Shown: one piece after another, positions 10,698-25,200 of the stretch | Layout: each line of letters begins with the position of its first letter | How positions within the stretch are numbered: the stretch's first letter is position 1 | Origin: Heligmosomoides polygyrus polygyrus | Taxonomy: Eukaryota > Nematoda > Chromadorea > Rhabditida > Heligmosomidae | NCBI GenBank assembly: GCA_947396885.1 | Contig: OX377202.1 | Location: 57,872,034 to 57,936,033 of the forward strand | Length of the DNA stretch: 64,000 nt | Direction of reading: 5' to 3' | The notes under the pieces: generated by a model | Databases searched by the model: none | Told to the model about the DNA's origin: nothing | The model's input: the letters and a program-made list of their open reading frames with translations, nothing else | Made by a program: the position numbers and the translations under genes

Positions 10698-12396
10698 CAT
10701 CACTATTTGCTGCAAGCAAAACTGAATGTGGAACTAAACTAAGTAAACAGCAGCTTGGCAGCTCCTCACTTCGACCCACTTTCAGTTTCGCTCCTTATAA
10801 AACTCTCCTTATAAAAATTGATTTCACTGTGGTCCAAATCATCGCTCGACGATTTCGAACACAGACCCATAAGCTCCCAGCATTTAATAACATTTATTGG
10901 AGCTTGAAAAGAAGCTTTGAATTTGGAATACGCCAAGAAAAAAATTCCTCCCGGAATGTCTCTTTCGAAAAATATGACATGGAAACGTTTCGCTATTGCG
11001 GGGATTAGGGATCGAAAGGTACGGGAAGTGCCAGGAAAAAGGAAAGCTTATTGGGTATACAATCCATTCCAATAGAAATAGAACTCCGTTTGATGTGTTC
11101 CATAAGCTGAGTAGAAGTTGCACGCAAAACGTTCCATTATTATCCGAATATGCTATCAAAACAACGGACTGACTACGATACAACAGAGAAAGCGACAAAA
11201 TAGGATTACAGAAACACAGCGCGATAGGCACTACTCGACATCACCGGCTGCCGCGCTACGACGCCGCGCGCGGCTCTTCCACGTTCTTTCACACAGCCCT
11301 TCTTTTTTTGTTTTTTTTTCTCCTTGTGCCGGCGCTACCCACAACGTCTTAACTGCAAGGAGCACAGCAACAGAAAAGGAAAAGCAACAGAAATCTTTTC
11401 CGAATTTGAATCAACAAGCACCACAGTCGTTTACTGACGACGACAGTCTTTTCCGCTTCCGGAAGAAAAATGATGGAACTATGTGAAAATGTGGGAAATT
11501 CATCGGAGGTGTCGTCCTGCATTTAATCCTCTTTTAATAAGCCCCCATCTCTCTCTTGATGGAACCAAAAGATCATAGGTCTACTTGGCGTCAGCTTGCC
11601 AGATCTCATAGGTGTGTGACTACATTCTGTTATACGTACATCCACTCACTACTTCATCTCATGATCTTCGTTTCGTCCTCCAACTCCGATGACTACGTCG
11701 CTGTCGAACGACTCCTTCACCTGAAAAAGAAAGGTTAAACAACTTTAGTTAACAGATGATAACCATACGGCACACACTGTTGTACGTAAACGTCATAGCA
11801 TTCATCTGTAGTTTACAGTTTGCTAGAAGTCCTCTCCAATTCATTGTTGTAAGTTTCTCACAGATAGCATTATAATCAGCGATTACGTAGTCGAGGTAAA
11901 TGGAGGCAGTCCTAGGCTTACTTTGCAGGAATTAAACGTAAAAGAAATTGCTCTATGATCAGAGGTTGAAAATGGGGCTAGAATTGAAGGAAAAAGTTAT
12001 GCATTTACAAACTGGAAAATGTTCAACGCCAATTTCACCAAAAGGCTGATGACTAGGACTTTGACTTTCGAGTCTGAATCCATACCGAACTGTGAGGTCA
12101 GAAGCATTAATTTTAGCCTACAGGCAGTAGCGGCGAGGAGTCGGAATTTGGGCCGCACTATGATTTACATAATTCTGCCGGGGCTGACCCGTAGTTTGGC
12201 CGCGTCCTATACCGCTGACCTTATTCTTGTCATTACGTCAGGTGTGGAATTATCATCAATTGCCGAGACGTCTTCTTAGGTAGATCTGTGTCTTCCTTGG
12301 TTTTAAATCCACAAATTTTAGTGTTTTGAAGACAGATATCTATGCGGAACGCGACTTATTTCCTACCCTCCTATACGCAATCTATTTTCCTTACAG
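10698..12396. other. Unassigned sequence upstream of the first recognised IFT140 exon
   Basis: I searched for beta-propeller exons of IFT140 and recognised none. The open frames here (for example 10682-11008, 12019-12279) have no family resemblance. Confidence 0.35.
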
Positions 12397-13212
12397 AAAA
12401 ATGGAACGAGAACAATCTCGGTTCCGTCTACCGATGCACGAGCCAGGGCCGTTATTCTGGGATGATGCTGATGACCGCTTCCTCGTCTGTCATGCCCAAG
12501 CCTCATCTCAGCACGTCGTCAGTTGCAACACTCTTTTTTCCTGTGCCAGTTCCAAGGCTACTTAGTTTTGTAGGCTAAAACGTTACCAATGCAGGTGGAC
12601 GACGTGATTCTGACAATGTTCGTCACTTCTGACCACGGCATTCAGATGCAGGATCTCTCCCGAAAGTCCCATGCTTCGGAGGTCTTGGTTGGCGTTTCGG
12701 TGCCACACCTCTACTTTACAAAGAAGGTTTGAATAAAGAGGGCGAGGAGAGGACTGCAGTAGGAGCGGTAAGGATCGTCGGTTTCAGATGGAATTCGAAG
12801 AGGAAGAAGTTCGTGGTGAGAAGTCAATTGGTCGCTATCTGATCGCTCGATCTCTGCGAGAGTTCTCCGGCGTGGAGAACTGCGACGAGTCGACGCGGAA
12901 GGGAATGATGGACTTCTGCTACTACCTCACCATCGGTCAGATGGACGAGGCGTTCAAGGCGATACGTTTCATCAAGAGGTCGGGCGTCGTTATGGCCAAG
13001 GCGTTTGATCCGGAGAAGGCTGGTCTTTCAGTGAGAGTGTCTGGGAGCATATGGCGTCGATGAGTGTGAAGACTCGCCGTCTGGACGTGGCCGTCGTCTG
13101 CCTCGGGAACATGCGCAACGTGCGCGGCGCCAGGGCGCTCCGCAAGTCGCAGGAGGCAGGCGACAGCGAGGCCCTGCAGTGCGCGGCTCTGGCTGTCGAG
13201 CTGGGCATGCTG
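12397..13212 (+). CDS. IFT140: IFT140 exon block 1 (propeller end and start of TPR region)
   Basis: Four exons. The first holds [15 protein letters not shown], matching the family's WDxxxPRLLVCEA segment. Its donor is uncertain (12515 chosen). The second encodes the strand ending [13 protein letters not shown]. The third opens with the acidic [18 protein letters not shown] and covers the start of the TPR solenoid. The fourth includes [15 protein letters not shown]. The donor at 12979 (GTCGGG) is weak, but the join gives SESVWEHM, as expected for the family, with a 53-bp intron. Confidence 0.9.
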
Positions 13213-16200
13213 GTAAGTGGACGCGCTTGTCTGCCTATCGCCACATCCACTCCTCCACCCGTCTCCGGCTCAGCTCCTTTTGGCCCGCTGTTGCGCCGCT
13301 TCCGCTGCCCAGCACCTTGCATTCTTCGCACTTCACTGCTCGCTTATTCGTTTTCTAATTGCGAGTCCCACAGAAGGTAAATCTCAAAGCAGGTCACGCG
13401 CCACGGGAGGAGAGTCTGAGAACAAACTATTAAAATCTGTGGAAGATAAGCCCTGTTCTGACAAATTAACAGTTCCTACCCATAGGAGCAGCAGATCCAA
13501 ATAACGCATCGTCAAACTCATCCGTACAGAATTTGAATGCGTAGGATTTAAAGTAGTATTTCTTTCTAAATACGTAGTGTGCAAACAGATCGCTTTCACC
13601 GCGTTAATTTTTGTACTGCTTAGCAACCTTCCACAGGAGAAGTCTCACTGCATTCCAGGAAATGTCGACAATATATTCCAACAGTCTATCAGTTCTGAAT
13701 GCGCAGTAGTTCACAAATGTTTAGAAAATTGTTAATTATGTCTTTATTCGGTAGTGATATGCCAAGTGTTCTGAACTGGATAACAGTGGATGCAGTTGTG
13801 ATGATTTGAATTTAAAAGTTGAAAACGACGAACCTTTTCTGTACGTCCTCATACATTTCGTGCTTTTTGTTGAAGCCTAGAGTTATGGCCGTATCTTTTG
13901 ATCAAATCCCGAAAAGCCGCGTTTTTCCGGCTTTTGCGTCTTTTTGATATAACTCGCCTAAATTTCATTAATTTCAAAAACAAACGATATATTTGAGCTC
14001 AGGAGTTCGAGCTCTATCGTATGGTATACATTGTTTATATGAAGCTATGGAAGTGGCCGAAATTGAAAATTTGCGCTCCATTGCGAAAGGCGGTCGCGGA
14101 CGAGTTGTCGGTCGCAAGCCGTCGAAAACCGTTGCGTGCTCACAAATCCTCTAGATTGAGGTTGTTTGAAAAATGGTTGAAAGCGTTCTATTCGCCTCTT
14201 CGAGATCTACACAAGCATTTGTACAAATTCGCCGGACCACCGCGTTTTCGCAGTGGGTGGTAAAAAATGAATGGGGCAGACCTTTTGAGATTGAAGAAGC
14301 TTATTTTTCAGGACTTGTATGTTCTCGGAGTATATCAAACATGGCGTAAAGTGTTCCGTCATGCCAGGAATCCACTGGCATGACGGAACACTTTACTATG
14401 CATAGAGGATCGACCTACCAATCGAGGGGGGGGCAGCTTGTAGTGTGAGCGTTTAGGGAGTTTTATGAGAAATTCTCAGCCGCCCTATGCAGAAGTTGCT
14501 CTAAGGCTGTCCAGCTAGCCTTTGGAGTGCGTCGTGAACAGTGCATATGGAGTCGAATCTATCAGTCGAGTGGGCGCGACAGCTCGCAAACTGCTCGCGC
14601 GGGCGTGTTCGGAGCGCAGTACAATACCGGCCTTAACTTTTGGTCATTGAGCGGAAAAAGCGGAAAAAACCGCCTTTTCCGCCGCTTTTCGGTAGCTATC
14701 TTCAAATGGAGCGCATTTTGAAATGAAACACATTGTAATCAGCATCGAGCTACCTTCCCGATGAGATGAAGGGCGCCCAGTGAGCGCCTGAATTTCAGTT
14801 CTGTGACCTAATTTCTGCCTCCTGGCGCGGCTGACCCCTTCCCTCGCGGGAGCTAATTACACCCACAGCTCCTAAGTAGCAAGTGAAAGAAGAGATTCGA
14901 CCTATTAAAGCGTATTTTCTACTTTATACATTGTAACACATAGTTCTCTGGTTTCCCTAGCATTTCACGATCACGATGGTGTACCTTTTTAAAGGATCCG
15001 ATAGTTGAAGTGCCACTAATTCAAAAAATGTCTCCACTTTGGAGAGCTCTAATTTTGGAATGTCAAGTTTGTGTGTGCTCACAATCATTTGTTCCATTGA
15101 GCGTGACAGTTGAAATCAAGCTGCAAAGGTGGAATCCTTTTAAATTAGTGGCATTTCAACTATCGGATCCTTAGGAGCTGTGGGTGTTAGTGGTTACACG
15201 CTGGCAAAGTTGGCCACATGACACTTTTTTGCAGTAATCCGCGCAGTTTCCCCCTGATTAAGGTGACCACAGCATCATTTCTTTCAAGAAGGGAAAATAG
15301 GGATTTGGAGTCCTATGAGAACTCCTTATGCTCTTCCATGTGTGAGATTTTGATCAGGTTAGAGGATATTTTAGCCACTAAGCTATGCAGCAAACTCACT
15401 CCAAATGGGAAAAAGTATCGTTTAAAAAATGTTCAAAATGGAAAAATGGCCTACGAGTGCATTCACCAGTCAATTCTGACTTGATGGGTGGTTCAATTTT
15501 GAATTTTCATACATTTGAACCGGTTCATTACTAGTCAAATGTCTAATAGCCCAGTCCGGACACAGGATTAGTTCCGGAGCCAGTCCTCTTGTCTGCCGCT
15601 GTGACCCCTTGCGCCATCTGAGGACGCCGTAAATCGCCTAACTCGAATCTTCACACCTCCGGTGCCGCGGCGCGTATTGATCCTTTCAAAGGACGGTGAA
15701 GTAGACTACGTGGCGTACCCCAAACGAGCCTTGGATGTCTATGACCGCTCCCTTTTCATTAATTGCCTGCATTTCCTATCTCGTATTTACGCTTTCATAC
15801 TGGTCAGATGCGTTAGGCATCCCAGAAAGACTACTCGAATTCTTGCTCCTTTAATGGCGCCTTCAAAGCTCAGGACTGCGACTTTTTTCACCAATGGTAC
15901 ATCCCAGGCCCTCACGGTTTGTTCACCGTTTGCCGGCTGTCTTCCATTAGATTTTTACAATAAACGTAAGTTTAAGTCATTCAACCGTTTTCCGTTGCAG
16001 GGGAAAGCCCTCTTCTCAACTGTTCGCGCTTTGTGACTACAATCTTAGAAATGTGTATTAAGTGACTAATAATCGATAAAAGTTGGAATATTTAATATTC
16101 TAGGGTTTTGATCAGTACTGCTTTCCTTCCCTAGGAGCGTGGTGGGGGAGTCCGACGATCACCGGTCGTCGCGTACTCTCGATTCCATTTTCCTGGTCAC

Positions 16201-19200
16201 GATTTCCCGCCAGGCCAGTTAGGCCTCCCTTCTCTCTGGGATTGGTTGAGCTGGTACCGGATTGTGCGAGAAGGATAATACACCGGTTTGTCTATCGGTT
16301 ATCCGGCGCAAGTTATTTTATAGGGAAAACTGAATTTGTATTTGGCCGATACTACGACTTGCGGTGACCATTCGATGTTCAAGTGATTGTCATTCTCGGG
16401 CAAGTCTGGTACTTTTGCTCTTCATTCGAGATCGAAATAGGGGAAACTGCTCGCCTCACAGGACAGTAATGATGTCGAGGTTTCTCACACCATCCAATTA
16501 AAATTAGTTTCACTCTTCCTTCAAATAGCCGAATATTGCGTTGGTGGAGAGTCATACGGAGGTCAAGAGTAGCACAACTCAGGCACTCATATAAACCATA
16601 GAAAGTGCTCGGATGACATGTCAAGAGATTCAGCTGAATAAATGTCGGCGTTAAATAAATCGCTTACAAGATGCGCCATGCATACCATTTCTGGTTGACA
16701 TCGTGGAGGTAATTTGAATGCTTGATTACAATCTGGGAGCGCGGTAGCTCAGTCAGAGGAGGAGCTTGGCTTCCATGAACAGGACCCGAACTTGGAACAG
16801 AGCTTGGATAATCAGCGCCTCCTCCGATTGCGCTACCATTCGTCTACACGAATGAGTAAAAACTGTAGAATTTGTAGAATTATCTCTATTCGAAATGTAC
16901 ACGCTTTTTTAAATATCCTTCGAAATTACCCCAAATTGTCCTCTACATGGATCTCACCCATCCATTAACGGTGTTGGTCTCAATCCAATTTTTGTAATGA
17001 AGAATGATAGTTCTATCATACCATCAAGATGAGCGCTAACCAAATTCTTTGCATTTTACTACCAGTCGAACAGGAAGATATGCATGCTCTTCTCTTACTA
17101 GGAAACCTCTAAACAACCTCAGACGTTAGACTCCTTAGGTTTCTCTACAGAGGATTTTGTTGAGAAGAAAAAGTGAGAGCATTGCAAGAGTTTTGTGAGT
17201 CTTATATAATAGAGGATTTATCATTAAGAAATAAGCATAACTTGAACATAAAGGAATATATTGAAGCAGAAAATAGTACACGTAATCCTTATATTGAGAT
17301 AACCAAAACAACAATCACCACATGGAAAAAGGTACATTTGTTTCACTGCGAATAATAAGACCAACGTTAATAAGAATGCTAAACCTTAGTTGCCTATGCT
17401 TTATAAAATGATTATCCAAGGTGGAACAGTTGTAGAACCTTAAACCTGTGGAAGGGTCCATATTTCCTGTGAACCTGTGGAAGGGTCCATAGTTGTTTAT
17501 TCGAGACCCTTTGTTCTTTGATAGCATAATTCCTGATGCTAGATTAAGGAGCTGGTCTGTGTAGGTAAATCACACAATGATCAAGGTAGAGGTTAGCCTA
17601 TCCCTTTGTGGAATATGCTATCCACTACGCATTCTACATTCTACCGTAGGAGCTAGCTGAATGATTTTTATTTCGCCCAATGAATTTTGGTTGCAACCAG
17701 CAATTTTTCTCGGAGCTTCGGAAGTTATATTTAGAGGTATCAAACCTTGGCTATTCTCAAGGTGAGCTTGTGTGTAGATGCCTTCTCCGACTTAGCTGCA
17801 AGCACACTGAACTGCATAAATAGATGTTCCTGTGTGATAAGCTCGTTTTCACCACCTTCCCCCCCCCCCCCCCCTCCCCTCCACCACCTATATGTAAGCA
17901 TCAGAAAGAACACTAACACCTAAAAAACATTGTGTGACGTGCAACTTACCCGCCAAGCTCTCTCACAACCTATTTCCTTGTAAGATCCTTCGTCTGGATG
18001 GCATTCGCACATCTGAGTGATGGAGACATTTTTTAAATTAGTGGCACTTCAACTATCGGATCCTTTAAAAAGGTACACCATCGTGATCGTGAAATGCTAG
18101 GGAAACCAGAGAACTATGTGTTACAATGTATAAAGTAGAAAATACGCTTTAATAGGTCGAATCTCTTCTTTCACTTGCTACTTAGGAGCTGTGGGTGTAA
18201 TTAGCTCCCGCGAGGGAAGGGGTCAGCCGCGCCAGGAGGCAGAAATTAGGTCACAGAACTGAAATTCAGGCGCTCACTGGGCGCCCTTCATCTCATCGGG
18301 AAGGTAGCTCGATGCTGATTACGAAGATGTGTTTCATTTCAAAATGCGCTCCATTTGAAGAGAGCTACGGAAAAGCGGCGGAAAAGGCGGTTTTTTCCGC
18401 TTTTTCCGCCCAATGACCAAAAGTTAAGGCCGGTATTGTAACTCTGTCGAGATCGAGGCGATCCGCCTGCCGCTCTTGAGTTTCGTAGGCAACAGAGAGC
18501 TTTAACAGTCCGCAAAACTACAGCTTTGTAGCTTCTAAAAAGGTGAAATTATAGCGGTGTGAAAATGCATGTGAGGCTTGTGTGGCCTATTTTTTCCCGA
18601 ATTCAGTCGATCACTGCGGGAAGACGCGACGAGCCAACAGCCCACTAGTGCGTAGGTGAGCAGAATACTGAAGGCACTTTGCGATGGCATGTTCACAACT
18701 CCCCTGCTGCCTAAGCTACTTCGGCTCCATCTGACATTTTAGAGCGGTGGAGGGCAGTGGTGAAGTTTTCAGCGCTCTTTCTCGTCCACATTTTAGCATT
18801 CAGCACTTGCAGTGGTAACATTCTGTTTAGCTCGTAAAGCTCTATCGAACGGTACCAATCTCGTCCAACTCTGAGAACATCGATTTTTTGACAATTGACA
18901 TCGACGTCGAAGACGAGGGCACTCTAGGCCGCGGCAGAGGGGCAGGGGGCAAAATCGAAAATTGGTTTTTCCGAACCGGCCCAAGTTTGGCACCATTCGG
19001 TAGAGTTTTTCATGCTGAACCGAACGATTCGGCTTACAGTAGCCCCCGTAATCTGGGCCAGTAAGAGCGGGGAGAACATCGACCGTTATTGTTCTAAATT
19101 TGACACGCGGGTGTGTTCTGAGCGCGATAACTCTGTAAATTTTGAACATTTCCGGATGCAGCTTGTGGGTTTTGTAGGCAGCAAGAAGTTCTAGTAATCG

Positions 19201-22200
19201 TTTAAAGCACAGTAATGTAGCTTATGATTGGACCAAGTTACAGCGCTGCGAAAATGCAGGTTAGCCTTGTGTGGCACGATTTTTTCCAATTTCAGTCGAC
19301 CCCTGCGGGAAGACGCGGAGTGCTAACGGCTTATAAATGTGCTTGCTAGCAGAACACTAAAGGTGCTTTCAGGTGACATGCTCACAACTCCCTAGCTTAT
19401 TAAATTGCCTTAGTCCAAGCTGCCATTTTAGGGTGGCGGGATTAGCGGTTGAAGTTTCCTGCGCTCTTACTCGCCCAGGTCACAGTTTTTCCGAAACCCA
19501 ATAACAACGTTCAATTCAGAACGAAAAGCTCAATCGAATGGTATCAAACTTGGGTCGGTTAGGAAAAATCAATTTTCGATGACGTCATCATCCCTCTGCC
19601 GTGGCCTTAAGCGGCCTCGTCCTTGATGCGAAACCGTCAAAAAATCGACGTTTCCAAAATCAGCCGAAATTGATACCATTCGATAGCGGTTCTCGTGCTG
19701 AACAGAAAGGTAACATTGCGAGTGTCGAAAACTCAAATCTTGGCGAGTAAGAGCGAAAGAAACTCTAGCCGCTATCTTCCGACGCTTTAAACTGGCAGCT
19801 GAGGTTAAGGTAGTTTAGACAGGAGTTCTGAGCACGTCATCGTAAAATGCCTTTAGTGTTCTGCTAGCCTGCGCATATGCAGGCCGTTAGCTCTCTGCGT
19901 CTTACCGCAGGGGTCGACTGAAGTTGAGAATAATCGTGCCACACAAGGCTAACCTGCATCTTCGCAGCGCTGTAACTTTGTCCAATCGTTAGCTGCATTA
20001 CTGTGTTTCAAAACACTACTATAACGTTTTGCTGCCTACAAAACCTACAAGCTGCAATCGGAAAGGTTCATACTTTACAGAGCTATCGCGCTCAAAACAC
20101 GCCAATTTATCACAACAATGGTCGATGTTCTCTTCGCTCTTACTCGCTCACATCACAGTTTTCGCCACTTTAAGTAACACCGTTCCATTCACCATCAAAA
20201 GCGCTATCGAATGGTGCCCAAATTGGCCAGATTCGAAAGTACTGACTTTTGGTGAGGTCATCGGCCCTCCGCTGCGGCCTCACCCCGAAATCGATATCTC
20301 CAAAATTGGTCGAGATTGACACCGTTCACTGTCTTCACTGTTACCGTCCACCGCTCTAAAATGGCAGCTGTAACTAAGGCAGGTTAGGAAGCTGGTGAGC
20401 TGTGAGCGCTTCCTCGTAAAGTAGCTCAAGTGATCTGTTAGCCTATGCATTTGTAGGCTGTCAGCTCATCGCCTCTTCCCGCATTGATCGACTGAAATCG
20501 AAAAAAATGGCTTGCACAACCCTGACCTGAATTTTCGCACCATCGTAACTTTGTCCATTCATAGGCTACATCGCTGTGCTTTGGCGAACTGCTACAGCTT
20601 CTTACTGACTACAAAATTCACAAGCTGCAGCCAGAAGGGTTCACACTCGACAGAGTCATCGCGCTGCAAACACGCCCGCGCATGCAATTTGCGAGCAGTC
20701 GAGCCTCGACTGATAGGTTCGATTGTATATGCATTGTTCTCAGTGCACTCCAGATGCAAGCTGGACAGTCTTAGAGCAAGTCCTGAGTAGGGCGGCTGGG
20801 AATTTCTGATAAAACTCCCCAAACTCTCACTCTACAAGCTTTCGCGCCCATCAATTGATAGGTTCGATTCTATAAGCATTGTTCACGGCGCACTCCCGAT
20901 GCAATCTGGACAGTCTTAGAGCAATTCCTGAGTAGGAAGGCTAGGCATTTCTCACAAAAGTCCCTAAACGCTCACACTACAAGCTGTCCCCCCCCTCGAT
21001 TGATAGGTTGATCCTATATGATTAGTGCACGGCGCACTCTCAGTGGATTCCTGGCATGACGGAACACTCTACGTCATGTTTGATATACTCCGAGAACATG
21101 CAAGTCTTGAAAAGTAAGCTTCTCCAATCGCAAACAGCCCGTTCCAGTCATTTTTGCCCACCCACTGCGAAAACGCGGTGGTCTGACAAAGTTGTATACA
21201 TGGTTGTGTAGATCTCGAAAAGACGAATCCAGAGGTGCCAACCGTTTCTCAAAAAAAAAAAAACAACAACCTAAAGCTGAAGGAATTATGAGCGTGCAAC
21301 GGTCTTAGACGACTTGCTACTGACAACTCGTCCGCAGCCGCCGCTCAATGGAGCACGATTTTGAACGAAAAACTACCCTTTGAAAAAATTCGGTTGACCT
21401 TTGAAATCTTTGGCAATTTTTTAACGCTTTCTGATAGAGCTTGAGCTGCTGAACTCAAATATGTGCTTGCTTTCGCAATTGGTTAACTTTGAAGGAAGTT
21501 ATTTCGAAAGGCCGAAAAAGCCGGGAAAATGCGGCTTTTTCGGCATTTTTGAAAAGGCTACGGCCACAACGGTACTTCTTTCCAATATTTCTGCTTGAGT
21601 ATTGAAGATGATTATCCACAGGAACCCAATAGGTACCAATCTAAGTACATAGCTGTATGGCTTGCCAATTATTGTAACGTAATGGCCAAGCCTTATGCAT
21701 TTGTGGTTCAGGACGAGGCTGAGGCGATATACCTAAGTGAGGACAGATACGACATGGTCAACAAAATTCACCAGGCTCAGAACGCATGGAACCAGGCGAG
21801 AAAAGAGCGGAATGCTATGTTTTCCGCTCATCATTGTCACAAAGCTCAATTCCAGGCGTTTGAGGTTGCTTCTCGGCACGACCGGATTCATCTGAGAAAC
21901 ACTCACTACAACTACGCCAAATACCTCGAAAGGGCCGGAGCTCTAGAACCGGCCATAGATAAGTACGCGAATGCAGCAGTCTATAGTATCAACACCATTA
22001 TCTGCCTGTTTGCAGCTTTGAAAAGTCAGGCACTCACCACTTTGAAGTGCCGCGGATGTTTGCGGACAGCCCGAAAATTCTAGAAGGTTACGTGAGAAGG
22101 AAGAAAGAACCGTGGGTGAACGACTGCCACCTTAAATCCGAGTTTATGTTCATCTCAAAAACGGCATCCGCATCTTTAGCGAACTTCACGCGTGGTGGGC

Positions 22201-25200
22201 TCGGTACCTGGAGAGTATCGGAGAGCTCGATGGCGCCATGTCGTTCTACAGCGCCGCCAAGGACATCATGTCCCTCGTGCGCATCAAGTGCACGCAAGGC
22301 CACGTGGACGAGGTAGGTCCCATGCTCTACACCGGTCGCGTCACGGACTCGTTTGTGCACCTCGTAGTCGGCGCTGTAGCGCAGCCGACGCAGGTGCCGG
22401 CTGTGGCGTGCACCCGGTTCCAGGTTGTTTGCTCGGATTTCCTGCCCAGGCCAATAAGCCTTCGGGGATTGGTGAATTGGCATCAGAACTTGTCTGGGAA
22501 GGACAAAAGACTGACCTGTCGCCCACCGCTGGTCGTTGTGTAGCTATGATACCCATTCAAATTGCTTCCGCGATATCCCGTAGGAGTAGAGTGCGTTGCG
22601 CATACGGCAGTGCGATCGACTGAGGGCCGACCTTAATTCTTGATCACTTATAGGCGACCACTCTGGCTTTGGAGACGAAAGATCGAGCTGCCTGCTATCA
22701 CCTCGCTCGTATCTATGAAAATGAAGAAAACTATGCCAAGGCTGTCGACTTTTACACACGTGCTCACGCCTACAACAGTGCTATCCGCCTGGTTAAGGTG
22801 GGATTCCCCTCCGATCATGGGCCTTCTTTGCTCCATTCTCCGAGAGTACTTGAGTGGATGAAAATTTAAGGAGCACGACATGAAGGACCTCCTGGCCAAT
22901 CTCTGCCTTATGGCTGGCGGAAGTGAAATAGTGGAAGCAGCTCGCTACTTCGAAGACATTCCCGGATACACGCATCAGGCGGTCATGCTTTACCATAAGG
23001 TGACATCAACTGCTTCTTCATCACTGACAATAAGCAAGATTGCCGCATTCGTCCATACTAGGGGGTTTGAAGAAGTCTTGCGTTTTTGGCGTATTTTCGT
23101 GAAAATGATAGCAAAGGCTTAAAATTAAGGCTTCTTTGCATTTACTTCTTTTGGTAGTTCTACTGAACAAGCGACGCACCGAAACAATCTTTGTGAAGCT
23201 CGGCGAATCATTGGAAAGTTCCAATTAACAAATAGTAGGGAGAAAGCCTGAGATTGAGATGGATTGTCGTGCAGCTCACTTCTGACATTCGTTAATGAGT
23301 GTCTCTACCCCCTGCTTCTTTGCCCCTATAGAGAAAGCAAGAGCGGGCGAACAAGTTTTGTCAGAAGGACGACACCATAGGAGAACCGCACCAACCAGTC
23401 GCAGCTCACTTAGGCAGCTGTTATATTATTAAGGTGCGTGCAGGCGCAGTGCGTGGAGGCGCCGGCTGTCGAGTGCGTCCCGGATGAAAGTTGCTAGTTC
23501 GCATTCCGCCTTGGCAGCCAAACCTCCCATTCCTCCTTAATCGGTGAATTGTTTCCTTGTCTGGGTGGAATAATATACTGTATTGTCCATCGGCACGCTA
23601 CCATAGACCAAGTAATTATTCAAAGGGCCTCCACTATATCCCTTAGAATTACAATGCGTGGCGCATCCCAAATAGGGTTGATTAACGCCGTCCTTTTACC
23701 ACGCACCCTTTACCTGACTGTCAATTAGTTAAGTTGCACCTATAGAAAAGTGAAATGGATGATAGCAGTGTTTACGACATTCTGGCGAGCGGCGCTCTCC
23801 GGATGATTGTGTTGCATCCGATCTACGGTTTCCAGGCCGGAATGATTGGAAGGGCTCTCGACTTGGCGTTTCGAACTGAGCAGTTCAGCGCTCTCGATCT
23901 GGTCACCAAAGACCTCAATGCCAGCTGCGATTCGAATGTGTTGAAGGTCGGACCTTAGCATTTCAGATACGTTTTCGTTCTATTTCCTATTGTTGGATCA
24001 CGAGAGGCATCATGTGGAAGCATCGCAGTTGCATCCAAGCGTTGGTTCTCTCTCGTAGTGAACTCAAGAAATTGGTGTCTATTCAATGCCGATTTTAGCG
24101 AGCTGCGGAGTTTTTCGCGAACAATCACAACTACGAGAAGGCAGTTGAGCTTCTGTGCATGGCAAAAGAGGTATGCACTTCCCATTGATCCGCTCCTCCG
24201 TAAGTGCATAAAGAAGAGCTTACGCGAGAGTTTGGAAGAAGCAATGGTTGCTTTCTTGCTCACTGAGCTAAAGAATTCGCTGAGTGTCCTTTGTGTATCT
24301 TAGGCATGACTCTTAATTTCAAGGCTTAGCAAGCATTCGAAGTCCCACCCATGGCCGACTCATCAACCGCTTATCGCCCTTCTTCTTCTTCAGCGTTTGT
24401 CCCGCATCGTAGCGGGGTCCGCTATTCTGGTGTTATAACGCCACCTTTCCCGATCCAGCGCTAGATCAGGGTAAACGCCAGTAATCTTCAAGTCCGCATG
24501 TAACGTATCTAACCAGCGCTGCTTCGGGCGCCCTCTAGGCCGCTTTCCTATTTCCTCGAAGTTAAGGCCTATCTTGCGGACGCTGTCTTCCTTTCCACGC
24601 AGAACGTGGCCGTACCATCGCAAGCGAGCTTCGCGCATCTTGTCGGCTATCGGCGCGACACCGAACTTCTGCCGAATAGCATCGTTTCGGATGCGGTCCA
24701 TGCGCGTGACTCCAGCCGTCCAGCGCAGCATCTTCGTCTCCATGACGCTGAGGCGCGTTTCAACTTCCTCAGTGGCAGGCCAACACTCAGCGCCTACATA
24801 TTACTGGCCGGATGACTGCCCTTTAGATCTTCGACTTCAAGCGCTCCGGTATCTTCCTATCGCAGAGCACCCCAGTCAACGAGCGCCACTTGGACCAAGC
24901 TGCACTCACGCTTGAATCCACTTCAATCATCAGTTTGCCGTCAGACGTGACTGCTGATCCCATCTACTTAAAGACCGAAGTGCGTGGGAGCTCGGTGCCG
25001 TTAACTATGATGGAGCTGGACTCAGTAACGTCCGTCGTTAGATATTCGGTCTTCTTGACGTTCAAATTGAGTCCAAACCGCTCCAAGCGATCACACCAAG
25101 CTTGCACCTCTCGCTGGAGTTCATCTTTATCTTCGCTAACGAGCATTACGTCATCAGCATAAAGCAACGTCCAAGGGGCGGGCTTCTGAAGATCTCGTGT

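Larger units (their letters stand above)
13213..21711 (+). other. IFT140 intron of 8.5 kb filled with inverted repeats
   Basis: Donor GTAAGT at 13213, acceptor TTCAG ending at 21711, phase 0. It contains F1 repeats in both orientations, a MITE, SINE pieces and tandem satellites, listed separately. The rest (about 15190-16130 and 16860-18030) shows nothing I recognise apart from a poly(C) run at about 17860 and a short duplication at 17440-17495. Confidence 0.88.

Noticed and set aside
10682..11486. Missing beta-propeller exons of IFT140
   Set aside because: None of the frames shows WD-repeat features or the expected family segments.
15662..16036. 124-codon open frame in the 8.5-kb intron
   Set aside because: Begins at GTG and shows no known motif.
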